From Caprimulgus europaeus (lineage: Eukaryota; Chordata; Aves; Caprimulgiformes; Caprimulgidae), in contig OU015541.1 of NCBI GenBank assembly GCA_907165065.1, forward strand, positions 14,262,501-14,326,500: a stretch of 64,000 nt of DNA, read 5' to 3'. The notes below the pieces were generated by a model. The model was not told the DNA's origin, searched no databases, and saw only the letters and a list, made by a program, of their open reading frames with translations. Both the position numbers and the translations under genes were made by a program. Of the stretch, positions 1-21,200 are shown in pieces; position 1 is the stretch's first letter; every line of letters begins with the position of its first letter.

Positions 1-960
1 AACCTGTAGGCCACTCTGCTTATCCTGTAACCTGTGGAGCCACGGGTTCCCTCGGTGCAGTGAGGCATTGGCTGTGCCTGCAGCTCCAGAGGAGAAACAC
101 AGTATGCTGCCCCAGGCTATCAAGTGCAGGTGGAAGTGTGGCCATGCTCTTTCTCTGTCACCTCTGAGCACATGTGAAGGACTTTCGCTGTGCCACTGTG
201 TAGGCAAGTGTCTGCTAAATCTGTGCATCTGCATGCTTATTGGATCACACCTGAAATGGGGAGATCCTGCAAAGCAAAGTGTTAGAGCTTGGTTCTTTTT
301 AACCCAAAGAAGACTGCTTAGCCACAAGGCTGGTGGGCTAGATGGGGCCTGGCCCTGAAGACTCTCTTCTCAGAGGCTCAGCAGACCTGTCCCTGCTGTG
401 TGTTTCAATGCCTGTGAAGAAAACATGCCTGTCCCCAGGTGAGGCAGGACAGGGGCGTGCCCCGTTACAGGATGGAGGAGCGTCAGATCCTCTGCTGGCC
501 AAGCCTGCTGACTGTGCTGGGGTGATGCAAGCACACCTGGCTGTGTGACAGGGGAGGTCCCAGGCATGAGGTGGAGGAAATCCACGTGGCCTTCCTCTGC
601 TGGAAGGTTGAGCCTGTGGAGTTACAACCACCGATGCTGGGCTTTGATGTTATTTGCAGAGGTGTGGATGATGCAGGCTGCAGCTCTCAGTTCAGAATTT
701 CCTACAACAGCCCACAGTTGTCCATTGGTTTATAGCCTGTTGTGGTAGATAGATGTGACTGACTGATCTTCTGGGTGGGAGGAAATATGCGTGGGCTTGG
801 CTGATGGCTGACCTTGGTGAGCTCATAGGAGAGAGACAGAACTGGGGCCCTTTCTCTCACTAATCCTGTGTCTTTTCCCAATGCCCAACATGCCTTTAAA
901 GTCTTGGGGTGTGGGCCCTGTGACATGATCTCATTCCTGTATGTGATCTTTTTCTTTCAG
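1..960 (+). other. ZNF341 intron sequence upstream of first visible exon
   Basis: No exon is recognised here. I looked for the proline-rich and low-complexity N-terminal part of ZNF341 and for its first zinc finger (C-x2-C) and saw neither. The stretch ends in a pyrimidine-rich tract and the TTTCAG acceptor at 955-960. It is most likely intron of ZNF341, but an unrecognised small exon cannot be excluded. Confidence 0.6.
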
Positions 961-11059
<10,099 letters not shown>

Positions 11060-13682
11060 CAATGCGTAGAGCCACTGTGTGGCTGAGGGCTGCTGCTGGG
11101 GCAGTCAGACTTGGTGCTGAAATTCATCCCAGTGAAAAAGACCAAAGCTCTTGTGGGGAGGTAGATGGATATGGGAGAGAGAATGGCTTTCATCTCCACT
11201 TGTTCTTCCCATCCTTGGGCAGAGGACTGCTTGGAAACCACCAACGGCTACAAGGCACTGAAGAGAATGGCTCTGTTATTTCTTGTCTCTCTGCATCACT
11301 GGTCAGCCTAGGGCAAGAAAGACTTAAGATCCCTGAATCAGGGTAAGAAGGAGCATGCAAACTTGCAACAAACAGAGCTGCTGAAATCAGGTGGCTTTGC
11401 AAATCACAGCCTGTCCCATCTGTGGTTTTTCTGGCCTAAAAGCTGTATTGCCCAGTATTTGGGTGGCCTTTCTGAGAGCAAACAATTGATCCTTCCTAGT
11501 GGAAGAAAGTTCATCCTGAGATCCTTTGGGAACACTGTTCAGAAATACCCTGATAGACTTATCTCTGGTATCTTTCTCCTCTCTGTCTCTATCAGCAGAA
11601 AGATCACCTTGTCTGTACTACATGTGTTATAAACACCATGGACCTTGTGTGCCGTGTGGAGTCCCTGGGTGGGAGCAGGCACCTGTGTTGGCTCTTCTCT
11701 CTGGTTGATATTCCCTCCACAGTATTTGTTCTTTTAATGGTTTTTCTCCATGTCCAGGGGTCTCAAAGTGCCTTAGACATCAATCCTTGTGAGAGTTAAA
11801 CGTGCCACCTTCTGTGTACAGTGAGGGAGAGTTAAGACCTGGGTGAAGTCACCTGTCCAGTGTCACACAGGAAACCTGGGGTGTATCCACGAGCCAGTTT
11901 TCCAGCATCAACTCTGGACTGTGTGCTGCAGGGCACTTCTCTGTCAGCTGCTTCCCAGCCTGTGTGTTCCCTTAGCTCAGTCCTGTGGGTCGTTGTTGGT
12001 TGTTTCAGGGGGTCACTGGCAGGTGGGGAGTTGGTGTGGTTAGGTAACAAGAAAGTCGGGTGTGACTGGGACAATTTCTGTTGTCTGCTTGGCTTCTCCT
12101 CTGATTTCCCAAGTAGGAGTCCACCAAACCCAGGAAGTGAAGATCACCACTGTGCAGTGTTGGTGAAGGAGGTTGCTCTGCTCTCCTGTGCTTTCTTCCT
12201 GCTCCATGCGTAGACCAGCTAAGCTGAGCTTTCCCTGGTAGATGTGTGTGATGAGCTGCTGAGTTGCCTGGAGATGCAAAATGCTGCGTTTCCAGCCTGT
12301 TTGTCCAGGGGTGGGTTCAGTCAGTACTGGGTGCTGAAACTCTGGCTGCAGAGTCCCCTCCCTGCCTTGCCAGTCTGGAAAGTGATGGGTGTTTCTGGTC
12401 TCTGGAGCAGTCAGCCCAGTGTTACTGGTCTGACCAGCCTGACCCTGATGCCTGCCTGCACGCAGCTTGGCCTCAAGGTGCTTTTCCTGTCTCCTTGCAG
12501 TGTGTTTTGCTCAAAGCTCAAAAATAGCAGCTTGCAGAAACGGTGTGCTGGTCCCATGCCCATCCTGGCTGCAGATGCTCCCAGACTGTACCCAATCTAA
12601 TGATGGGTTACGCTGTCACCCCTGGAAGACTGTCACACAGTTCCTGTCAGGATGGGTCCTGCCACCAGTTCACTTTGTTCCCTCACTTTCCTAACTCACT
12701 TTTTGCCCATTTCATTTTTTTTGGTGATGTTTCTGTACCTCCTGCTGTTGGTGGGTGTTAGGAGATGGAGCATGGGGCTTAGGAGGGGATGGAGGCTGGG
12801 AGAAGGGGGGTTGTTCAGGCTTTAGAAGAGGTGAAGAAGAGGTCTTGCTGCTGCCTGCAGCTGCCTAACAGGCAGAGGTGGAGAAGATGGAGCCAAGACT
12901 CTTGAGGTGAACAGGGATGGAGAAGATGGAGCCAAGACTCTTTTGAGGTGCACAGGGATGGGATGAGAGGCAACAGGGACATGTCAGAACATGGCAACTT
13001 CTGACTCGATATAAAGAAACTTCTACCGAGAAGGTGGTCAAAGGAGGGAGGCTGCAAGAGATCTCAGTACCTGGTGACAGTCCAGGTTGGACAGAGCATC
13101 CTGCTCTAAGGGGATGTGCTTGGGAGGAGGTGGCTGGGCCAGAGACCTCCACATGGCCCTTCCTACTTCCTTGTTTCGGTGCTTCTGTGAAATGTGTTGT
13201 CTGCTTTGAAGGAGTTTATTTGCCCACAGTGTTTGTTTTAAACACACAGCTCTGGCAGGAGGGGGAGGTATCAGGAAATAGTTTGCTAAAGATACTTTCC
13301 CCCCCCATACAGTGTCATTATATGGTCTCTGGTGCTCGCTGTGACACTGCAGTCGGGTCTATTTTGAGCTGACAATGTGTGGGTGCAGCTTTTCCTCAGC
13401 TCAGAGGCACTGTCTGGGGGCCTGGCCTTTCTTTTCTGCCCCTGAGTAATCCAAGGAGTGGAAGCAGAGCCACAAAACAGCCTCGTATGCGAGTGTGGGA
13501 CGTGGGGGCTGGAAGGTGCCGTGCTGTTTGCTTGATGTGTGTTTGCAGGCCGTGGTCGTGTTGAAAAGAAACAAGTTTGATCAAGTTTTATCTTGAACAT
13601 AAAGCTCAGAGCAATTATGTAGCTAGCATTACATTAAGATAACAGAGATCTGTTATTTTCTGATCTTCTCTTCATCAAGACA
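11060..13682 (+). other. ZNF341 3' UTR and downstream DNA
   Basis: Follows the ZNF341 stop. I see no AATAAA or ATTAAA in this stretch. Variant hexamers are TATAAA at 11628-11633 and CATAAA at 13598-13603, so the transcript end cannot be fixed. No coding gene is seen. A short tandem duplication lies at 12880-12959. Confidence 0.5.
12880..12959. repeat. Two-copy tandem repeat, period about 39 bases
   Basis: The block starting GGAGAAGATGGAGCCAAGAC occurs at 12880 and again at 12919, followed in both by CTC(TT)TTGAGGTG and ACAGGGAT. The second copy has a small TT insertion. Purine-rich on this strand. Confidence 0.85.
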
Positions 13683-14138
13683 AGCGTGGCCAGCAAGTCG
13701 AGGTAGGTGATTCTCCACCTCTACGCCACTCTTGTAAGGCCCCACCTGCAGTGCTGCGTCCAGTTCTGGAGCCCCCAACACAAGAGAGACATGGACCAGT
13801 TAGAACAAGTCCAGAGGAGGCCACGAGGATGATGTGAGTAAGCTGGGGAGGGACTTTTTATAAGGGCAGTTAATGACAGAACAAGGGGAAATGGCTTGAA
13901 ACTGGAAGAGGGGAGGTTTAGATTAGATCTGAGGAAGAAATTCTTTCTTGTGAGGGTGGTGAGACACTGGCCCAGGTTGGGCAGAGAAGCTGTGGCTGCT
14001 CCTCCCTGGAAGTGTTCTTGGCCAGGTTGGATGAGGCTTTGACCAACCTGGTCTAGTGGAAGGTGTCCCTGCTGATGGCAGGGTGGTTGGATGAGCTTTA
14101 AGGTCCTTCCCAACCCAAACCAGTCTGGGATTCTATGA
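13683..14138 (+). repeat. CR1 LINE fragment between ZNF341 and CHMP4B
   Basis: Plus-oriented CR1: starts in the ORF2 C-terminal region (CCACCTGCAGTGCTGCGTCC) and ends GGGATTCTATGAA. An internal deletion joins the GAGGATGATG segment directly to the AGCTGGGGAGGGACTTTTTA segment. Degenerate. Confidence 0.9.
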
Positions 14139-14742
14139 ACAGAGGTTTCTAATCAGAAGAGGCTGGGCTGGCCGGTTGTGCAGCTCTTGCCTTTGGATGC
14201 AGGTCCTACGTGGACACACGGCTGCTGCAGCCCCAGGGGAGTGGCAGAGGAAAAGCTGGGCGACTGCCTGCAACTGTGGTGGCCCCTAAATGTCACCGGG
14301 TGTCCTCTCGACACCTCAGCGGGCTGTGCGCGAGTGTCCGAGTGTGAGCGAGAGACCGAGGGCGGCGATAGGCAGCAGCGTGTGCTGCTCCTTGTTCCCC
14401 GGAGGAGGAGGAGGAAGAGCTCCTCCTGGCCCTGCGTGTCCTGTTTCTCCCCCGCCACCTCCCTGAGCATTGTTCCGGCTCCTCCTTCCTCTTCAACTCA
14501 CGCTCCTTCCGCCCCTCCCCGCCTGACCCGCGTGGGGAAGGCAGAGGTGGCGGCCTGGCCTAGCCTGTTCCCCTCCCCGCGACGCGGCGCACCGGGCCCG
14601 CCATGGCGCCGCCTCCGCCTCGTCACCGAGCCACTAACGTCAGCGCGCCCCGTGACGCCGCTTCCGGTTTGCGCTCGGGAGGCCGCCCCTCCCTTCCCCT
14701 CCCCGCCCTTCCCGTCGTGCCACGCGCCACACTCCGGCAGCG

Positions 14743-14761
14743 ACTACACCTCCCAGCAGCC
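14743..14761 (+). promoter_or_regulatory. ZNF143/Staf-like site
   Basis: ACTACACCTCCCAGCAGCC matches the long ZNF143 motif (ACTACAnnTCCCAGnnTGC type) at most positions. It lies about 260 bases upstream of the CHMP4B start codon in the CpG island. Binding is inferred from the motif only. Confidence 0.55.
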
Positions 14762-14805
14762 CTTGCGGGCACCCACCGCCTGGCGGCGCGGCGTGGTGCC
14801 GCGGA

Positions 14806-14822
14806 GCATGCCGGGAGCTGTG
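14806..14822 (-). promoter_or_regulatory. Inverted ZNF143/Staf-like site
   Basis: Read on the minus strand this is CACAGCTCCCGGCATGC, close to the CTCCCRGCATGC core of the same motif class. It faces the site at 14743 at a short distance. Confidence 0.5.
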
Positions 14823-15017
14823 TGCGGCGGCGCGAGGGCGCGGGGCGGGGCGGGGCTGGGTGCGGGGGGACCGGGGAGCGATCGGCGGCCCGGGCGGTGC
14901 TGGCGGCCGGTCTGCGACGGGGACACGGAGTGAGGGGAGCGGATACCGCTGTTCCACGGCCACTCCTCACCGCTCCCGCCTTACACCGAGGCCTCAGCGG
15001 CCTGGCCCGACGCAGCC

Positions 15018-15213
15018 ATGTCGGGGCTCCTGGGGAAGCTGTTCGGGACGGGCGCCGGCGGGAAGGGCGCCGGGAAGGGCCCGTCCCCGCAGGAGGCGAT
15101 CCAGCGGCTCCGCGATACCGAGGAGATGCTCAGCAAGAAGCAGGAGTTCCTGGAGAAGAAGATCGAACAGGAGCTGGCCGCCGCCCGCAAACACGGCACC
15201 AAGAACAAGCGCG
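15018..15213 (+). CDS. CHMP4B: CHMP4B coding exon 1
   Basis: 65 codons plus one base. Starts [10 protein letters not shown], then a Gly/Lys linker, then helix 1 ([20 protein letters not shown] type, with Ser-Pro replacing Thr-Pro). Ends KHGTKNKR; donor GTGAGC at 15214. Very GC-rich because it lies in the CpG island. Confidence 0.97.
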
Positions 15214-18200
15214 GTGAGCGGCCGGGCTGGGCTGGGCCGGGCCGGGCCGGGTCGAGCCGAGCCGGGCAACAGGTCACCGGGCCCGGCTGCCCGGAGGTGG
15301 GAGGCCCGGCGCGGCCCGCGGGGCTGTGGGCTGTGCTCTGGGTGTAGCGCAGACACCTCCCTGTAGCTGTTTAATTTAAAGCCTTTATTTTCTAACGCGC
15401 TGCCTAGGCGCTGCCGCAGCCCCTGTCCCGGCCCTGCTGCCCTTCTCCGCAGGGCTGTTACCGGGCCAGGCTCTCCCCACCGGGGCAGGGCGGTTCTTAT
15501 CTGATGGAGCTGCCTGATGTGGCTGCGCGTCACTCCCGCGTGATAACGAAGTCACGCTGTCGCTCGGTTCTCGCCGAGATTCGCTTTCTGTCCGGTGACC
15601 GCATCAGTTCGGGAGAATATCGGGGAGCAGAAGCTGGGGCGTTGCTGGTTGTGTGCGGGAGTAGCTGGGAAAGCAGCTTGTGTGTCAGCCTGGAGTAAGG
15701 CCTGGCTTTGCTGCACTGTTGTTTTTCCTTCTATCAAACAAAACTCTTTACCAAAATCCTGCTTAATCTGAGAATTTGGTTCAATAGATGGTTGTTGGTG
15801 TTGTTGTCAGGATCTCCTAACACTGTAAGTGGTTTATAAATGGGCATTAGGAGTTGGTGTTTGCCAGGTGGACCTGGGGAGGTCTAGTGATGGATTTGCA
15901 AGTAGTGCTTCATACGCTGTAATGATCTATCAGCCTGGAGGTGAGAAGTGGGTTGTCAGCTCTTGGTGCTCTGATGAGCTTCTTGCTTGTTTTATAATGG
16001 TCATTAAAAGCAGCGTTGTCAGGAAAGCACGTTTAGCTTTTTATGTTGACGTTGTCCTTTTTGTTCTGGATTCCAGCAGAGGAGTTGGAAGCGGGCGATG
16101 CAGCACCGAGAGCTATTGACACACAACTGTTGGCCAAGTAGCAAGGGTTATTTTACAGTAATGGCTAGTAGCAGTTTCTGCTTCGTGTCACTACTTCAGT
16201 CAGCATTTTAAGCCTCCTTTCAAACTTCCCAATGCTGTGCTACACCAGGGCCTCTCACTCACTCTGTGTTGGAGGGATCACGCCTGTTGGGTTTGCAGGC
16301 AGTGGCCTCGCTTACTGCCCCAGGTGTCTTCTGAAGGACCTCAGCAGAGCCTGTCTTTAGGCTTAACTAAGTTTCTAATTCAAATTTATTGCGACAGTTT
16401 TAATAAGTCTGAGTTTCTTGTGTGGTTTTTGCCCTAGTTTGGTAATGAGCTTAAAAGAAGAACTAAAATACATGGCTTCCTAGCCTTCTGCATCCTCTGT
16501 CTTACACTGGTCCTGTTTAACTTCTCCTCAACTTCTCCTTCTGCTGCTGGTTGCTCAGGCCTTTGTTTTGCTGTGCTGTAATGACATCTCTCTCCATGCC
16601 TCTCTGCTCATCTGTGTGCTCTGGAGCACTTTGGGTAGCAGAGGGATTAAATTTCTTCAGAGGTGGAGGAAGGAGAAAAACCTGCCCGTTCATTAGCGAG
16701 ATTCTGGGTCAGACTAATTGAAGGACAGGATCCTGACAGGTAATTAAGGAGCTTTGAAAAGGAGAAGGGCTAGGGATGGTTTTCTGGTAGAAAACAAAGC
16801 CTCTTTTTTTCCAGAGGACTTCTGAAACTGAGAAGCCAACTTTTATTATTGGGCTGCTAGGAAAGACAGCTGGGTATCTGGGAGCTTGCTGGGAGGTGAG
16901 TTCCCCTCGGGACAGACTAAGGGACTGCTCATTTATTCTGGATTCAAGATGTCAGTCATCAGCTGAACTCCAACAAATGGCTTTTTTTTTTTTAATATGC
17001 AGTTGTTTGGATTTTTCCCTCTCTCTGACTTCAGGCTGTTTTATAATCCAGAAATTATATAATTTGGATGCAAAGTCACTTAAATCCATAATTTAAGTGA
17101 AAAGAAAAACGTATTGGTTTATATGTGAAAGTCTGTCTTTTTAATGGAAATACTCTGATATAGTTGAATGTTTTAAGTAAAATCAAAGAAAAAACTAGTC
17201 AACTAGGGATTTTATTTTTTTTTTTTTTTTATATACAACTTTAAAAATTCTTAAGCTTTCGGACATTAGTGGAAGCTGCTGTGATAAAGCTGGCGGGAGA
17301 ACGTCCGTGGCTGCAGCAGTGGGGCAGTTACCTTACCTGGAAGCTTAAAGCCACCTTGGAAAACCTGGAATGATATTTTTATTTTCTCAGAGGAAAGATG
17401 AGTGTCTGGCACACTTGGGGTAACAAAAGGAGCTGTTCTCTGCTCTCGAGCACACTGTGGGATTGTTCGGGTGCCAAGCCAGCCGGGTTTCTAAAGCCTC
17501 ATTGACCAGTTCCTGCAGCACTTCGGGAGTCTGAGGACAGCACAGAAACTTAGAGGCCGCCTGGTTTTTGTGCCTACCCCAAGCACATGCAGATTTTTAT
17601 TAATTTATGAACTTATTTGATGTGTATATTTTTTATAGCTATCTAGGCTGTATAACCTCTCATGACATTCCATAGTTAAAATGAGTAACTAACGAGTATA
17701 AATTTCCTTAGCCTGTGTTGTTTCTTGGCATGGGAGACTTTCAACTTTTATTAAAAAGCTCCTTTTTTTTTCAGGATCTTTCTGTTCTTTTCTGGCTGCA
17801 CAGATGTGGCAGTTTTATGATCACCATGCCTTCTGAAGGAACTCAAGTCATTTTAATAAGTAGTAATTGGGTTTTTTGTTGGGTTTTTTTTTTTTTGCCT
17901 TCACTCTACCAATTCCTTCTCATTAGTCCACAATCTCTAAATAGCTCCTGGGGGAGGGAGAGGACAAGAGTCTCCCAAGTGTTAGGTTGGTGTGAAGGTG
18001 CCTGTGCTGCTTCTGGAGTGTGTTGGGGAGACCAGCAGTTCTGGCTTTAATGTGCATGGCATTTTTTTTTTTGTTATGGAATGAAAAACTGCTGAGGGAG
18101 AAGATTGATCATCTTTAGAAGGGTTTCTTGAAAAGATGTGGGTTAATATTCCCTTTTCTGGGAAGAAGTTGGGTTATGCCTGTGTTTTGTTTTGTGTTAT

Positions 18201-21200
18201 CTCATGGAAATGTTGAGCCTATTCTTTTGAAAACAGCCTGTGTTCTGGTGTTTATCTTTTTTATTCCTTTTTTTCTCAAGAGGCTCTTCAACACTTTTGC
18301 TCTAGCTAATGAGTAGTAGAGTTACTCCTGTCGATGAACCTAATGGAAGTAGCAGTATTACAGCAGAGTTTGAACACCAATCAGCCAGTATCTTATTGGA
18401 TTTTAAATCTCTCCTGAAAATAACTTTGACTTTAACAAAAGAAGCGTGCAGCTGTGAGCTTGATGGTTTGGAAGTGCTGTGCTGCTGCATCCTTTTATTC
18501 CGCTCCAGTTTGTTGGTAATGGCGTTGTTGCAGCCAATCTGGGATATTTTATCATGCACTCAACCTCATGAAACAAACTCCACTGCTAGATCTTGCTGAG
18601 GGTTTTTGAAGTTGTGGTGCTCAGGATTTAGTTTCAGGATAGCTCAGGCTGATCTTAATCACTCAACTGCTCCAGTTTAACTCCTTTTCTTGTGTCTGTT
18701 GCCTGATCCTAGGAGAGCTAGCTCACAAAGCCAACTGGTAGAGAAGCAGCTTACACACAGACAAAAAGCAGTGGGTTCATTCCTTGATCTCTGACTGCTT
18801 TGGGTGTAATGATTCCACAGTCTGTTCCTGCATTATCTTTTCTGATGGAAACCCAAAGCTCAAGTTATGTCTCAATATGAAAATTACAGTAGGGAGGGAA
18901 ACCAGATGCTCTGCCAGGGTGCCATTTCCATAAGCAGTCCACTCTGGAGTTCAGATCCAGGGTGGATCCGTGCAGTTATGTCCCTGCCTGCCACTAGATT
19001 TTACATTTTTGTTAATTAACTTCGGGTTCATAAACATGGGTGAAATGCTAACATTGTGCTAATATGCAGTAAAAATATTCAGGCTTTAGCAGGAGGCTGC
19101 CATTTCATGGATTTTCTATCAACTCTGACTTCTTTTAGTAGTTTTTTTTGTTCTCTGATGTCAAAGTTTCCCTTTCACTGTAAATAAAGTGCTGGTTTTT
19201 TTCAGCACTAGTGACTGAGTACAAAATGGATGCAAAACCACTGCTAGATTCCTGCTGTATAATTCAGGCTTTTCCTGGAAAGAGGACACTCCTATGCTCC
19301 ACCCCACACATAAAAAAACCCACAAACTAGGAAGTTGAGTGTAGGCTGAAGCAGAAAGTCATAATTTTATGCCCAGCTCTGGCTCACAGTACATCTGTCA
19401 CAGGTGAGTCAGTTCAGCTGGCTGATCTGATGGAAAATTAACTACTTACCATTCTTCTGCCTCTTCAATCTGTCATGTCTGTGGCTGGAGGGTTCCTGTG
19501 GCTGGCACTGGGGAGCAGACAGAGCTGCTACTGGAAGGAGTTAACCTGGCTGAGCCATGCAACTGGTGTGTGCTGGTGTGGTTATGGATCTGGCACGGGC
19601 TCCTCTGGGGTATTGTGGCTCCCAGAAGAGGTAGTGCCTTGTCCTGCCTGTTTCTCTTGTGCTGGTGTTAGTGTTTGTGTGGGCAGTGCATGGGGTGGAT
19701 TAGTTTGCTGATCTAGACAAAACCTAACTCTTAATTACAGAAAAAATTTTATATATATATATATATATATATTTAATTGTTTTCTGTGTTTGAGCATGGA
19801 AATGCTGGAGCTGACAGGAGCGGGAGTCAGGAATGTGACTGGAGGGAGGAGGGCAGTTCTGCCTCTGCTGGCAACAGTCCCCTGCTTGGTCAGCTTAGAT
19901 GATTAGTTGTGATAAAATCTAAGTGACTGCAATCTCCCAGCAAGGGATCCAGCTGATCATTAATTAAAAAATGGAAGCAAGCCTGCATGATGGCAGGAAC
20001 ATTTTTTATATAGACATTTGAGTGTCAAAATGCTGCAACAATCTGGAATTCAAGGAACAGAAAAGCTGCAACCTCAGGCCTGGGTGTGGGCAGAGAAACT
20101 CCAATGACCTGTGACTGTGTATATAAGGTTTTGGGCATAAATGCTTTGCTTGCAAACGTGGTTTTAATTTGGCAAGAGAAGTGATCTCTGCTCCCAAAAT
20201 CAAGTAACATGAACCTGGTTTTGTTTCTGTGAATCAGAAGATGTCGATGTCGGGCGAGCAGGAGTCCTGCAATAGAATCACAGAATCACAGACTGTCAGG
20301 GATTGGAAGGGACCTCGAGAGATCATCCAGTCCAACCCCCCTGCCGGAGCAGGAACACACAGATGAGATCACACAGGAAGGTGTCCAGGTGGGTCTTGAA
20401 TGTCTCCAGAGAAGGAGACTCCACACCCTCCCTGGGCAGCCTGTCCCAGGGCTCTGGCACCCTCACAGGAAAGAAGTTCCTCCTCAAATCCAAGCAGAAC
20501 CTCCTGTGCTCCAGCTCACACCCATTGCCCCTTGTCCTATCATTGGTCATCACAGAGAAGAGCCTGGCCCCATCCTCCTGACACTCACCCTTCATATATT
20601 TATAAACATTAATGAGGTCCCCCCTCAGTCTCCTCTTCTCCAAGCTAAAGAGCCCCAGCTCCCTCAGCCTTTCCTCATCAGGGAGATGCTCCACTCCCTT
20701 CATCATCTTGGTGGCTCTATGCTGGACTCTCTCCAGCAGTTCCCTGTCCTTCTTGAACTGTGGGGCCCAGAACTGGACACAATATTCCAGATGTGGCCTC
20801 ACCAGTGCAAACACCATCCAGCCTTTCTTGTAGTACTTCAGTCTGCCTTGTTTGTATTTTAAGTCATAATCTAATGTAAAAATGCATCTTTGAGTTCCAG
20901 GTGCTTAACTGTAAACCACACCTTCAGTGCAGGAGTTGTGATAGCAGCACTGGCCTGAGTCCTTCTCCCCTGAGATTAATGAATTGAGCATTAACCACCT
21001 GGCTTGGGAAAAGTGTGGTACTTACTATTTTTAAATGTTTAAAAAGGAGGAAACTTTTAGTTTCAATTTCTACCCTCTCTGTGTTTAATGGAGGCATTTT
21101 TGAGGCAGATTGCTGTAGTTTAGAACAGTTTGGGAGAAATGGGGAGATTCACAAACACCTCTTAAAACAAGTGCCACAGATAAAACCAAAACAGCTGTGG

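Larger units (their letters stand above)
14480..15350 (+). promoter_or_regulatory. CpG-island promoter of CHMP4B
   Basis: Dense CpG and GC richness, unlike the flanks. Seen motifs: CRE half-site ACGTCA at 14637-14642; ETS-type CTTCCGG at 14661-14667; a ZNF143/Staf-like ACTACACCTCCCAGCAGCC at 14743-14761; an inverted one, GCATGCCGGGAGCTGTG, at 14806-14822; Sp1/GC boxes with four G-runs at 14842-14860. No TATA box is evident, as expected for a housekeeping promoter. Transcription probably starts between about 14860 and 15000; the exact start is not visible. Confidence 0.75.

Noticed and set aside
14178..14933. 251-codon plus frame upstream of CHMP4B
   Set aside because: It crosses the CpG island, where stops are rare by composition. 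It is Pro/Arg/Ala-rich without domain, and several frames are open at once on both strands.
20323..20817. 164-codon minus frame as a host gene
   Set aside because: It is the C-terminal part of CR1 ORF2, not a host protein.
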